The position numbers and the translations under genes were made by a program. Positions 37,410 to 46,203 of a DNA stretch of 64,000 nucleotides are shown piece by piece. Under the pieces are notes generated by a model. It did not search any database. It was not told the DNA's origin and was given only the letters and a program-made list of their open reading frames with translations. The stretch is taken from contig CAOYQO010000005.1 of the NCBI GenBank assembly GCA_948566455.1, positions 62,001-126,000 of the forward strand, read 5' to 3'. The stretch is from an uncultured Phocaeicola sp. (GTDB taxonomy: Bacteria; Bacteroidota; Bacteroidia; Bacteroidales; Bacteroidaceae). The first letter of the stretch is position 1. Every line of letters begins with the position of its first letter.

Positions 37410-38672
37410 TTATTTCTTCTTCAAATCCTCAGGAGAAACCAACTTATAAAGCTTGTCACTAGGACGTACCTTATCGGGTACTTTAAAGGATACATGTTGA
37501 CCTTTTCTTACCACATCCACCGGTTTCAAATCCACACGCGCCTCATCCAACGTCAGAAATACCGCTCCTGTAGTAGGTCCTGTGATCAGAAGCTTATCCC
37601 CTACTTTCATCTCAGCAGCTTCCACCAGAAACTCTGCAACGCCAATATTAGAAAAGTACTTGATTCCCTTACCCACATACACCTTACGCTCAGTAGCCTC
37701 CGAACCATAGTTCTTACTCCATTCACCCAAACGCTGTCCTAAATAATACCCATTCCAGAATCCCCGATTGAATACGGTCTTCAGCCGTTCATCCCAAGCC
37801 TGCTTCTTCTCCTCGGTAAAAGTGCCCTCCAGATAAGAACAAATAGCTTCTTTGTAACATTCCACCACGGTACGTACATACTCAGGTCCTCGGGCACGCC
37901 CTTCGATCTTGAAGACACGCACGCCAGCCTCTATCATCTCATCCATAAAATGAATAGTTTTCAAATCTTTAGGAGACATGATGTATTTATTGTCCACCTC
38001 CAGTTCAATATCACTCTCTTTATCCTTCACATCGTATGCACGGCGACATATCTGCATACAAGCCCCCCGGTTAGCAGAAGCATTCATCTCATGCAAACTG
38101 AGATAACACTTGCCCGACACTGCCATACAGAGTGCCCCGTGGCAGAACATCTCAATACGGACCAATTCTCCATTCGGACCTTTAATTTGTTCCTTCTGGA
38201 TAGTATCATAAATCACCCGCACCTGCTTCAAATTCAATTCACGTGCCAATACCACTACATCGGCAAAGCGAGCATAAAATTTCAACGCTCCGGCATTACT
38301 GATATTTAATTGGGTGGAAAGGTGTACTTCCTGCCCCACCTCGCAACAATAAGCCATTACCGCCACATCCGCAGCAATCACGGCACTGATGCCTGCCTCC
38401 TTAGCCGCATCGACAATGGTACGCATCAAAGCAATATCTTCATCATAAATAATGGTATTGATCGTAAGATAGCTCTTGATTCCATGTTTATCACAGATCT
38501 GTGCTATCTCGCGTAAATCATTGACAGTAAATGTACTGGCAGAACGTGCACGCATATTCAGACTCTCAATTCCGAAGTAAATAGAATCCGCACCTGCCTG
38601 TATGGCTGCCGCCAGCGACTCACGTGAACCTACAGGAGCCATTATTTCAAAGTCTTTTATAGAAGCTTTCAT
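37410..38672 (-). CDS. U32-family protein, tRNA hydroxylation type (TrhP-like)
   Basis: The 420-residue protein has the peptidase U32 fold, starting EIMAPVGSRESLAAAIQAG. The conserved Cys cluster lies in MFCHGALCMAVSGKC and NRGACMQICRRAYDV, the latter being the U32 signature. Despite the name, characterised U32 members (TrhP/YegQ, RlhA, UbiU/V) hydroxylate tRNA, rRNA or ubiquinone, probably with an iron-sulfur cluster held by these Cys. The length and C-terminal beta-barrel extension fit the YegQ/TrhP branch. It is divergent from dusB, another tRNA modification gene. Confidence 0.88.
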   Translation of the reverse strand: MKASIKDFEIMAPVGSRESLAAAIQAGADSIYFGIESLNMRARSASTFTVNDLREIAQICDKHGIKSYLTINTIIYDEDIALMRTIVDAAKEAGISAVIAADVAVMAYCCEVGQEVHLSTQLNISNAGALKFYARFADVVVLARELNLKQVRVIYDTIQKEQIKGPNGELVRIEMFCHGALCMAVSGKCYLSLHEMNASANRGACMQICRRAYDVKDKESDIELEVDNKYIMSPKDLKTIHFMDEMIEAGVRVFKIEGRARGPEYVRTVVECYKEAICSYLEGTFTEEKKQAWDERLKTVFNRGFWNGYYLGQRLGEWSKNYGSEATERKVYVGKGIKYFSNIGVAEFLVEAAEMKVGDKLLITGPTTGAVFLTLDEARVDLKPVDVVRKGQHVSFKVPDKVRPSDKLYKLVSPEDLKKK

Positions 38673-38695
38673 TATTCTTTTGATTAATATATGTG

Positions 38696-38703
38696 CAAAG
38701 GTA
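38696..38703 (-). promoter_or_regulatory. -7 box of the U32-family gene
   Basis: Minus-strand TACCTTTG, 23 bases before the start; no clear -33. Confidence 0.4.
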
Positions 38704-38732
38704 GGCTTTTTTCCGTATTTTTGCAGCCTGAT

Positions 38733-38765
38733 TTCACCACAGATTACACAGATTCACACAGATTA
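38733..38765. repeat. Short tandem repeat of ACACAGATT type
   Basis: ACCACAGATTACACAGATTC followed by ACACAGATTA gives three CACAGATT copies at 9-10 base spacing between the U32 and dusB genes. I recall similar runs being frequent in Bacteroides intergenic DNA. Confidence 0.5.
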
Positions 38766-38822
38766 TAAATTAATACTCAAATGAATCTGACTTTTCTGTA
38801 ACCCAAAGATAAACATACAACA

Positions 38823-39812
38823 ATGAAGATTAGAAATATAGACCTGGGCAGATACCCTATTTTCCTGGCTCCGATGGAAGATGTAACAGACCCCGCTTTT
38901 CGCCTGATGTGCAAGAAGTTCGGTGCTGATATGGTATATACCGAATTTGTATCGGCAGATGCATTGATACGCTCGGTAGGTAAAACGATGCAGAAGCTGA
39001 ATATCAACGATGAGGAACGCCCCGTAGCCATACAGATTTACGGCAGAGACACGGAAACAATGGTAGAAGCGGCGAAAATAGTGGAAGAGGCGCATCCTGA
39101 CATCCTGGATATTAATTTTGGCTGTCCTGTAAAACGCGTTGCCGGTAAAGGAGCCGGTGCAGGTATGCTGCAAAATATCCCGCTGATGTTGGAAATTACC
39201 CGTGCTGTTGTGGACACTGTAAAAATTCCCGTTACTGTAAAAACACGTCTAGGCTGGGACAATGAGCATAAAATTATAGTAGATTTGGCAGAACAATTAC
39301 AAGATTGCGGCATTGAAGCACTGACCATTCATGGACGCACCCGTGCACAAATGTACACTGGTGAAGCGGACTGGAGTTTAATAGGTGAAGTAAAAAAGAA
39401 TCCTCGTATGCATATACCTATCATTGGAAACGGGGATATAACTACGCCACAACGTGCCAAAGAGTGTTTTGACCAGTATGGAGTAGACGCTATTATGATT
39501 GGCCGAGCCAGCTTTGGACGCCCGTGGATATTCAAGGAAGTAAAACATTATATAGAAACCGGTAAGGAACTCCCTGCCCTTTCTTTTGAGTGGCGGCTGA
39601 ATGTACTCCGTCAGGAAGTGTTGGACAGTGTGAATCTGCTTGACGAACGCCGCGGTATTCTTCATGTACGCCGCCATCTGGCTGCTTCTCCCTTATTTAA
39701 AGGCATCCCCAACTTTAAAGAGACACGTATCGCCATGCTCCGTGCCGAAACCGTGAAAGAACTTTTCAGTATCTTGGATTATATCAGGGGGAATTACGGA
39801 ATGAATTCTTAA
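38823..39812 (+). CDS. dusB: tRNA-dihydrouridine synthase, DusB family
   Basis: This FMN enzyme reduces specific uridines in the tRNA D-loop region. The 329 residues show PIFLAPMEDVTDPAFRLM, the catalytic Cys in DINFGCPVKRVAGKGAGAGM, the Lys-containing PVTVKTRLGWD and the FMN phosphate site GNGDITTPQRAKE. Length is normal for DusB. It is divergent from the U32 gene and convergent with the GIN-domain gene; a long hairpin at 39810-39898 lies at the 3' end. Confidence 0.95.
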   Translation: MKIRNIDLGRYPIFLAPMEDVTDPAFRLMCKKFGADMVYTEFVSADALIRSVGKTMQKLNINDEERPVAIQIYGRDTETMVEAAKIVEEAHPDILDINFGCPVKRVAGKGAGAGMLQNIPLMLEITRAVVDTVKIPVTVKTRLGWDNEHKIIVDLAEQLQDCGIEALTIHGRTRAQMYTGEADWSLIGEVKKNPRMHIPIIGNGDITTPQRAKECFDQYGVDAIMIGRASFGRPWIFKEVKHYIETGKELPALSFEWRLNVLRQEVLDSVNLLDERRGILHVRRHLAASPLFKGIPNFKETRIAMLRAETVKELFSILDYIRGNYGMNS

Positions 39813-39898
39813 TGCTACAATGTGCTAATATGCTAATGTGCCAATTGCCATGCGGAATACAGCACAGCCAATTGGCACATTAATATATTGTAGCATTA
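39810..39898. terminator. Long imperfect hairpin between convergent genes
   Basis: TAATGCTACAAT and AATGTGCCAATTG on the left pair with CAATTGGCACATT and ATTGTAGCATTA on the right, with unpaired bases between the two stem parts. The left arm contains 8-base repeats (TGTGCTAA, TATGCTAA, TGTGCCAA). It probably ends transcription from both sides. Confidence 0.7.
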
Positions 39899-39907
39899 AC
39901 ACATTAT

Positions 39908-40759
39908 CTATTCCATTTTACGCAAACCTCTTTTGGGAGAGAAATCAATATCTTTAGGATTACCTTTATAAGCCACCTCACCACTACTGGATGCTTTCGC
40001 AGTCAGCGAACCGGTCACATAACATTCCACATCACCAGAGGAACTGGCACTGGCAGTTACATTGACCGCCTTCATACCTTTTGCCTTTACATCCCCACTA
40101 CTACTGGCTCTGTAAGAAGCGTTCTCACAAATACCTGCCAAAATCACATCTCCGGAAGAGCTGGCATCAGCAGATACATCAGCAGCGTTCAGATTCTTGA
40201 TAGATACATCACCCGAACTACTGGCATCAGCAGAGAAATTCGTACAAGATACCTTTTCCAGAATCACATCACCCGAACTATTAGCGGTAGCCGCAAAATC
40301 ATCACAAGAAATAGTGCTTCCTGTTACATCACCGCTACTGCTAGCCTTAACAGTAACTTTCCCACTCGTTTTCAGTCCATTCTTTATAATAATATCACCG
40401 GAACTGGAAGCTTTCAAGCTGTTCACAGCCGGAGCAGAAACTCTTACTTCCTTTTTATGTTTTCCGTTTATTGAAAAATTGTTTCTTGGTGATTTAAAAC
40501 CAACCTTAAGTACTCCACCCTCTACACGGACATCAATATAGTTCACCAAATTGTCCGGAGCATATATTTCCACATCCTGCCCACCGGAACTTTGAGTATA
40601 GATTACATCCACCGAAGAACTGGTAGAGATAGCATTAAAACTACCCACATTCACTTTTTTGGTAACATAGTTCTTACTAGGAGTTATTCTCTCTGCACAT
40701 GCTGTGGCAGACACTAACATAAGGGTCACCGCCATTAAAGTTGATACTAATTTTCTCAT
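39908..40759 (-). CDS. GIN-domain (DUF2807) secreted repeat protein
   Basis: The 283-residue protein has an N-terminal signal (LMAVTLMLVSATACA) and the head of the GIN/DUF2807 fold (NVGSFNAISTSSSVDVIYTQ). Eight copies of an SSGD/E motif follow from about residue 110 to 275 (for example KASSSGDV, DASSSGDV), each 18-22 residues apart. This is the pattern of a parallel beta-helix with one repeat per turn. These proteins are called putative auto-transporter adhesins in databases, but no transporter domain is present and the role is unknown. It is a single gene ending in LRKME. Confidence 0.85.
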   Translation of the reverse strand: MRKLVSTLMAVTLMLVSATACAERITPSKNYVTKKVNVGSFNAISTSSSVDVIYTQSSGGQDVEIYAPDNLVNYIDVRVEGGVLKVGFKSPRNNFSINGKHKKEVRVSAPAVNSLKASSSGDIIIKNGLKTSGKVTVKASSSGDVTGSTISCDDFAATANSSGDVILEKVSCTNFSADASSSGDVSIKNLNAADVSADASSSGDVILAGICENASYRASSSGDVKAKGMKAVNVTASASSSGDVECYVTGSLTAKASSSGEVAYKGNPKDIDFSPKRGLRKME

Positions 40760-40798
40760 ACTATTTTTGTTTTATTCATTAGACGTTATTTCTATGCC

Positions 40799-40814
40799 AA
40801 ACGTTGCAACGTTT
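40799..40814. promoter_or_regulatory. Perfect 16-base palindrome, possible operator
   Basis: AAACGTTGCAACGTTT lies 40 bases upstream of the GIN-domain gene start. Its dyad form resembles operators of LacI-type regulators, but no regulator gene is nearby. Confidence 0.45.
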
Positions 40815-40884
40815 AGCCATTATTTTTAAAGCAATATTCATGCCAGCAACATTTATCACTGAAAATCAACAAGGTATAAACAAA

Positions 40885-40912
40885 ACAGGGTGTCCGAAAA
40901 TGGACACCCTGT
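40885..40912 (-). terminator. Terminator of the epimerase/PAP2 operon
   Basis: ACAGGGTGTCC and GGACACCCTGT form a perfect 11-base stem with a six-base loop. Read on the minus strand it is followed by TTGTTT and sits 24 bases after the PAP2 stop. Confidence 0.75.
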
Positions 40913-40935
40913 ACGCTTTTATATACTTTTTAAAA

Positions 40936-41913
40936 CTATTTCAGCACAAGTTGGAAGACTACAGAAGCAAACCAACGCTTATACATATAAGTAGCCACAA
41001 TATAAATACATACCGCCGAAATCCAGCCGGCAATAACATCCACCAAATAATGCGCCTGAATATAGACCGTAGCACAGCATAGAAGTACGTAGAACGGTGC
41101 CAAGAAATAACATAGTTTCTTATTAACGCGATAGGCCATAATCATCACAATGGTAGATATACCGACATGCGAACTAGGAAAAGCAGCAGTAGGGCGTTCC
41201 CCCACTTCCTGTGAGGCCTCTACCAAATTAAAGAAGAAACCATGATCAAAACCGGGACCGGGCAGCAGAATATCATTATTATTGAAATAATCACCGATAG
41301 CAGGGAAATGCTGCGCCATCACATTGTCCATTCCGATAGCAGGGAAATAGAATTGCGGACCGGCAACCGGAACCAATATATAAATAAGATAATAGATAAA
41401 AAACGAAGTGACCAGCACAAAAGAAACCTTTTCAAACCACTCAAAACGAAACAAGAAATAATAAATAGTCACAATCCCAATCATTGGATAATAAGCGAAA
41501 TACCCCATATTAAATGGTTCACTGAACCACATGGAAGGAAAATGTTCACTAAATTCTACCGAAGGCTGGCAACGGAACAAAAACTGCTCCGCCGAAGCGA
41601 AGAAGTTATCCAGATTGGGAAAAAGACGATTAAATTCAAAGGTATCGGGATACCAATACGCTAAAAATGCCATCTGCACAGCCATTCGTATAAATGCCGT
41701 AAGTTTACACGGATACTTGCGATACAAATATATTAATGCAAACGTAATGGCCACAATGCCTGCACGCTCCAAAAGCATAATTACAGGGTGGTCCATACGA
41801 GGAAATAATATTAAAACCATTATGGTCGTGAGGGCATTATATATCAGACTAATGCTCTCAACGGCAAACAATCCTTTCACACTGTCTACCCGTTTGAATA
41901 AATTTAAAGCCAT
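40936..41913 (-). CDS. PAP2-superfamily membrane phosphatase/transferase
   Basis: The 325-residue protein has about six membrane helices. It carries the C-terminal PAP2 motifs AAFPSSHVG (motif 2) and AHYLVDVIAG (motif 3, His and Asp of the catalytic pair). The proximal motif is weak, as in the inositol-phosphorylceramide-synthase-like branch. These enzymes cleave or transfer phosphate head groups of lipids; some Bacteroides homologues make inositol sphingolipids. It overlaps the epimerase gene by 10 bases, so the two are coupled. The substrate is not determined. Confidence 0.82.
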   Translation of the reverse strand: MALNLFKRVDSVKGLFAVESISLIYNALTTIMVLILFPRMDHPVIMLLERAGIVAITFALIYLYRKYPCKLTAFIRMAVQMAFLAYWYPDTFEFNRLFPNLDNFFASAEQFLFRCQPSVEFSEHFPSMWFSEPFNMGYFAYYPMIGIVTIYYFLFRFEWFEKVSFVLVTSFFIYYLIYILVPVAGPQFYFPAIGMDNVMAQHFPAIGDYFNNNDILLPGPGFDHGFFFNLVEASQEVGERPTAAFPSSHVGISTIVMIMAYRVNKKLCYFLAPFYVLLCCATVYIQAHYLVDVIAGWISAVCIYIVATYMYKRWFASVVFQLVLK

Positions 41914-42950
41914 CCTTCTTTCTTATACCATGCAATGATTTCCTTTACTCCCTTGTCTAAAGGGTACTCAGGACGATATCCCAGTTCTTCCACCAAGGGT
42001 GAAATATCGCATTGCCAATTACGTTGTTTCATTATTTTATATTTGTCAGCATTCAGCGTACTTACCTTTCCCAGGCAACGCGCTGAAAATTCAGCGAGCA
42101 AAGATACAACTTTTAAAATAAATAATGGGCATTTAATGTGTATAACCCACGGATTACCAAGTTCTTTTTGTATCAAATCAGAAAAAGTACGGCTGGAATA
42201 GACATTTCCGTCACTAACAAAATAGGCGCGCTGCCGCACTCCATGTTCTATTGCCAAATAAACAGCTTGTACCAAATCCCTCACATAAATAAAAGTAAGA
42301 TCCTGTCTTTTAAAACCAGGAGCAAAGTCTATATGCTGCTTGATAGACTTCGCCATCAGAAAATAATCGCGTTCACGAGGACCATAAACTCCAGTAGGAC
42401 GGAAAATCACTGTCGGAAAATCATTCAATGATTGCAGGTAATGTTCCGACTTTAGCTTACTGACCCCATATGCCGTATTGGGCATTGCCGTATCACGCTC
42501 ACTGATGGGTGCATAATTATCTTCATGAATAGGACCGAAAATACTAAGTGAACTGATATAGACAAATTGCCGGGGAACCATGTCCAAGGTTCTCAAAGCT
42601 TCTACAAAATTACGGGTATAGACATAATTGCCTTTGTCAAATTCGTCCTTATGGCGGCATTTAGTTACACCGGCACAATGAATGATATAATCCCATCCCC
42701 CATGCAATTGTTTATGAACAGCCAATTGCTCCGTCAATCTTCCGGGATGAGCAAAATCCAATTCGGCAAATTGAATGCGAGGATCTTTCAAATAGGTACG
42801 ACTACTGCTTTTACGTACACCAGCCCATACCTGCATCTCTCTCTCCAATCCTCCTTCCACCAGGAAACTGCCAATAAATCCGCTTGCTCCGGTTACCAAT
42901 ACTTTCTTTAAGCAGCAAGTGTTCTTTTGTGCAAATTCTTCGTTATTCAT
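41904..42950 (-). CDS. NAD-dependent epimerase/dehydratase (extended SDR)
   Basis: The 348-residue protein has the Rossmann motif VTGASGFIGSFL and the catalytic Ser-Tyr-Lys set in YISSLSIFGP and TAYGVSKLKSE. A substrate domain follows (RPTGVYGPRERDY). This is the extended SDR pattern of sugar-nucleotide epimerases and sterol/hopanoid dehydrogenases. It is coupled to the downstream PAP2 gene, which hints at a lipid or lipid-linked sugar substrate. It starts 10 bases after the stop of the cation efflux gene and so likely shares its transcript. Confidence 0.87.
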   Translation of the reverse strand: MNNEEFAQKNTCCLKKVLVTGASGFIGSFLVEGGLEREMQVWAGVRKSSSRTYLKDPRIQFAELDFAHPGRLTEQLAVHKQLHGGWDYIIHCAGVTKCRHKDEFDKGNYVYTRNFVEALRTLDMVPRQFVYISSLSIFGPIHEDNYAPISERDTAMPNTAYGVSKLKSEHYLQSLNDFPTVIFRPTGVYGPRERDYFLMAKSIKQHIDFAPGFKRQDLTFIYVRDLVQAVYLAIEHGVRQRAYFVSDGNVYSSRTFSDLIQKELGNPWVIHIKCPLFILKVVSLLAEFSARCLGKVSTLNADKYKIMKQRNWQCDISPLVEELGYRPEYPLDKGVKEIIAWYKKEGWL

Positions 42951-42960
42951 TCTTCGTATG

Positions 42961-43863
42961 TTATTTCACCGGTTCCACATGAATACCCACATGAGTATCC
43001 TCTCCAAACTTTTCTTTCAATCTATGTTCAATACCAGTTGCCGTCTCGTGCGCTTTATGCAGAGAAATGTTCCCATCCATGCGTATATGAATCTCTATAG
43101 CATAATTGTTTCCGATGCGCCGCGTGCGTAAATGATGCGGTTCGCTGACTCCACCAAAAGATAACACAATCCCTTCTATCTCACGTTCCACACTATCCGG
43201 CAAAGACTTTTCCAGCAATTCATCCAGGCAAGGAACCAGCAGCCTGATGGAAACCCGCATAATAAAGAAACTGACTGTCACAGCGGCAATAGGATCGAGT
43301 ACCGCCCAATGAGGACCAAGTAAAATCGCTCCGCCAATACCGGCAGCCGTACCAATGGATGATAATGCATCACTCCTATGATGCCACGCATTCGCCACAA
43401 CAGCCTGTGAGTGGCATCTTTTCCCCACTCTGACTGTATATTGATAAAGTATTTCCTTCAACAGAATAGAAATAATGGCAGCAGCCAATGCCAACATTCC
43501 CGGTTGACGAAGTTCCCCACCTCGTAGGAAAACCAATATATCTGTTGCTCCATTCCACAATATTCCAAATCCTACCCCCAATAATGCCATACCAATGAAA
43601 GCAGTAGCCAATGTTTCATATTTCCCATGACCATAATCATGGCTCTTGTCCACTGGTTTATTGGATATACGTACAAAAAGAATCACTACTACGTCCGTAA
43701 TGAAGTCAGATAGAGAATGAACTGCATCTGCCAACATAGCAGCACTATGCCCTGCAATTCCGGCAAGGAATTTAAAAATAACCAGCAAGAAATTAACGAA
43801 ACTCCCCACTAATGTAACTCTATAAATTTCTTTTTCCCTGATTTTCTTATCAAGTTCAGTCAT
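42961..43863 (-). CDS. Cation diffusion facilitator transporter
   Basis: The protein has 300 residues from ATG 43863. The frame extends to 43902, but the likely -7 box TATCTTTG (43891-43884) lies inside that extension. It has six membrane helices with the metal site in SAAMLADAVHSLSDF (HxxxD) and AWHHRSDALSS. A C-terminal cytoplasmic domain contains HHLRTRRIGN and VGIHVEP. CDF proteins export Zn, Fe, Mn or similar divalent metals in exchange for protons. The metal cannot be assigned safely. Confidence 0.9.
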   Translation of the reverse strand: MTELDKKIREKEIYRVTLVGSFVNFLLVIFKFLAGIAGHSAAMLADAVHSLSDFITDVVVILFVRISNKPVDKSHDYGHGKYETLATAFIGMALLGVGFGILWNGATDILVFLRGGELRQPGMLALAAAIISILLKEILYQYTVRVGKRCHSQAVVANAWHHRSDALSSIGTAAGIGGAILLGPHWAVLDPIAAVTVSFFIMRVSIRLLVPCLDELLEKSLPDSVEREIEGIVLSFGGVSEPHHLRTRRIGNNYAIEIHIRMDGNISLHKAHETATGIEHRLKEKFGEDTHVGIHVEPVK

Positions 43864-43883
43864 AACAATTGTTTTAGAACGGA

Positions 43884-43917
43884 CAAAGATAGCACGTTTC
43901 ATTTAGATTCAACCAAA
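43884..43917 (-). promoter_or_regulatory. Promoter of the cation efflux operon
   Basis: TATCTTTG at 43891-43884 with TTTG at 43917-43914 (22-base spacer) on the minus strand, 20 bases before ATG 43863. Confidence 0.5.
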
Positions 43918-43993
43918 TTTAATGTATCTATTGAACCGCTATTCCAATTATTTTGTTTACTTTGTAGCACATAATACATAAATATATCCCCTT

Positions 43994-46141
43994 ATGGCTA
44001 AAAAGAAAGAAAAAAAAGCAGGGAAACGCATGAAAAAAAGCGAAATGTCTGAACGACTGATAAGCTTATTCCACACAAAACCGAACGAAACATTCAGTCT
44101 GAAACAATTATCAAGCAGTCTGAACCTTACTACACATCCTCTTAAAATGCTTTGTGCCGACATCATTACTGAAATGATTGAGGATGATTTTCTGCAAGAA
44201 GTAGAAAAAGGACACTACAAGCTGAACGACCACGGCCTGATTATGACTGGCGTCTTTCAGCGTAAAAGCAACGGCAAGAACTCCTTCATCCCCGATGATG
44301 GTGGAGAAACCATTTTCATAGCCGAACGTAATTCGGCACATGCCATGAATAATGACAAAGTAAAAATAGCCCTCTTTGCCAAACGTAAGAACCGGAACCC
44401 GGAAGGTGAAGTGATAGAGATTCTGGAACGTGCCAACGATACTTTTGTCGGCACACTGAAAGTAGAGAAATTCTACGCCTTTCTGCTGACCGAGAACCGC
44501 ACTCTGGCAAATGATATTTTTATCCCGAAAGATAAGCTGAAAGGTGGAAAGAATGGGGACAAAGCAGTCGTGAAAATTGTAGAATGGCCCGAAGAGGCAA
44601 AAAACCCGATAGGACAAGTCATTGATATTTTGGGAAAAGCAGGAGAAAACACAACTGAAATGCATGCCATTCTGGCCGAATTCGGCTTACCTTACGTATA
44701 TCCCAAGAATGTAGAAACCGCTGCCGAAAAGATTCCGGCAGAGATTTCCGAGGCGGACTATGCAGAACGTGAAGATTTCCGCAATGTAACAACTTTCACC
44801 ATTGACCCTAAAGATGCAAAGGACTTTGATGACGCGCTCTCCATCCGTCTCATCAAACCGGGACTATGGGAAGTAGGCGTACACATTGCCGATGTTACTC
44901 ATTATGTAAAAGAAGGAGGCGTTATCGACAAAGAAGCTGAAAAACGCGCTACTTCCGTTTATCTGGTAGACCGTACCATCCCCATGTTGCCCGAACGGCT
45001 GTGCAACTTCATCTGTTCCCTCCGCCCCGACGAAGAGAAACTGGCATTCTCCGTCATTTTCAATATGAATGAAAAGGGAGAGGTGAAAGACTCGCGCATC
45101 GTGCACACCATTATAAAGAGCGACCGCCGTTTCACCTATGAGGAGGCGCAAAAAGTGATTGAAACGGGTGAAGGCGACTACAAAGAAGAAATTCTGGAAC
45201 TGAACAAACTGGCACAAATCCTGCGTAAACAAAGATTGGTTGCCGGTGCTATTGACTTTGACCGCGTAGAAGTGAAATTTGAGATAGACGAAACCGGCAA
45301 ACCGCTCAGTGTCTACTTCAAAGAATCCAAAGAGGCCAATAAGTTGATAGAGGAATTTATGTTGTTGGCCAACCGCACGGTTGCCGAAAAAATCGGTAAA
45401 GTACCTAAAAACAAGAAAGCCAAAGTATTCCCTTATCGTATCCACGACCTTCCGGACCCCGATAAACTGGAGAACTTGAATTGGTTTATCAATCGCTTCG
45501 GATATAAGATACGTACATCGGGTAGCAAAACTGAGATATCCAAATCCATCAATCGTTTACTGGACGACATAAAGAACAAGAAAGAACAAAATCTGGTGGA
45601 AACCGTATCCTTGCGTGCCATGCAAAAGGCCCGTTATTCCACACATAATATTGGCCACTATGGTCTGGCATTTGACTATTATACTCACTTTACCTCACCT
45701 ATCCGCCGTTTTCCGGATATGATGGTTCATCGTCTGCTCACCCGCTATCTGGCAGGAGGACGTACGGTACAGGAAGCGAAATACGAAGAATTGTGTGACC
45801 ATAGCTCTGAAATGGAACAAATCGCCGCCAATGCGGAACGTGCCTCTGTAAAATACAAACAAGTAGAGTTTATGGGTGAACGTTTGGGCATGGAGTTCGA
45901 TGGAGTCATTTCCGGAGTTACCGAATGGGGACTTTATGTGGAACTGAACGAAAACAAGTGCGAAGGTATGATTCCCATGCGTGACCTTGGTGATGACTAT
46001 TATGATTTCGATGAAAAGAACTATTGTCTGACGGGACGCCGGCATCACAAAAAATTCAGTTTGGGAGATCCGGTTACCATTAAAGTGGCCCGCGCCAATC
46101 TGGAGAAAAAGCAACTTGATTTCGCTTTGGTCGAGAAATAA
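43994..46141 (+). CDS. rnr: Ribonuclease R
   Basis: This 3'-5' exoribonuclease degrades structured RNA. The 715 residues show a basic N-terminus (KKKEKKAGKRMKK), a winged-helix region and cold-shock domains. The RNB catalytic domain contains FTIDPKDAKDFDDALS (metal-binding Asp residues) and HYGLAFDYYTHFTSPIRRF. A C-terminal S1 domain (FDGVISGVTEWGLYVELNEN) follows. All the family landmarks are present. It is followed by a GTAGGGG hairpin at 46154-46188. Confidence 0.96.
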   Translation: MAKKKEKKAGKRMKKSEMSERLISLFHTKPNETFSLKQLSSSLNLTTHPLKMLCADIITEMIEDDFLQEVEKGHYKLNDHGLIMTGVFQRKSNGKNSFIPDDGGETIFIAERNSAHAMNNDKVKIALFAKRKNRNPEGEVIEILERANDTFVGTLKVEKFYAFLLTENRTLANDIFIPKDKLKGGKNGDKAVVKIVEWPEEAKNPIGQVIDILGKAGENTTEMHAILAEFGLPYVYPKNVETAAEKIPAEISEADYAEREDFRNVTTFTIDPKDAKDFDDALSIRLIKPGLWEVGVHIADVTHYVKEGGVIDKEAEKRATSVYLVDRTIPMLPERLCNFICSLRPDEEKLAFSVIFNMNEKGEVKDSRIVHTIIKSDRRFTYEEAQKVIETGEGDYKEEILELNKLAQILRKQRLVAGAIDFDRVEVKFEIDETGKPLSVYFKESKEANKLIEEFMLLANRTVAEKIGKVPKNKKAKVFPYRIHDLPDPDKLENLNWFINRFGYKIRTSGSKTEISKSINRLLDDIKNKKEQNLVETVSLRAMQKARYSTHNIGHYGLAFDYYTHFTSPIRRFPDMMVHRLLTRYLAGGRTVQEAKYEELCDHSSEMEQIAANAERASVKYKQVEFMGERLGMEFDGVISGVTEWGLYVELNENKCEGMIPMRDLGDDYYDFDEKNYCLTGRRHHKKFSLGDPVTIKVARANLEKKQLDFALVEK

Positions 46142-46153
46142 AGATTAACATCC

Positions 46154-46188
46154 TGTTGTAGGGGCAGACTGGTTCTTCCCCTACAACA
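46154..46188 (+). terminator. Hairpin after rnr
   Basis: TGTTGTAGGGG and CCCCTACAACA form a perfect 11-base stem, 13 bases after the rnr stop. The core GTAGGGG/CCCCTAC also occurs in the element at 5794-5827, so this may be a dispersed repeat used as terminator. Confidence 0.65.
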
Positions 46189-46203
46189 AGACAATAGTTT
46201 CAT

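Noticed and set aside
37410..38672. Collagenase or secreted protease
   Set aside because: U32 proteins are historically called peptidases, but this one lacks a signal peptide and matches the RNA-hydroxylation branch.
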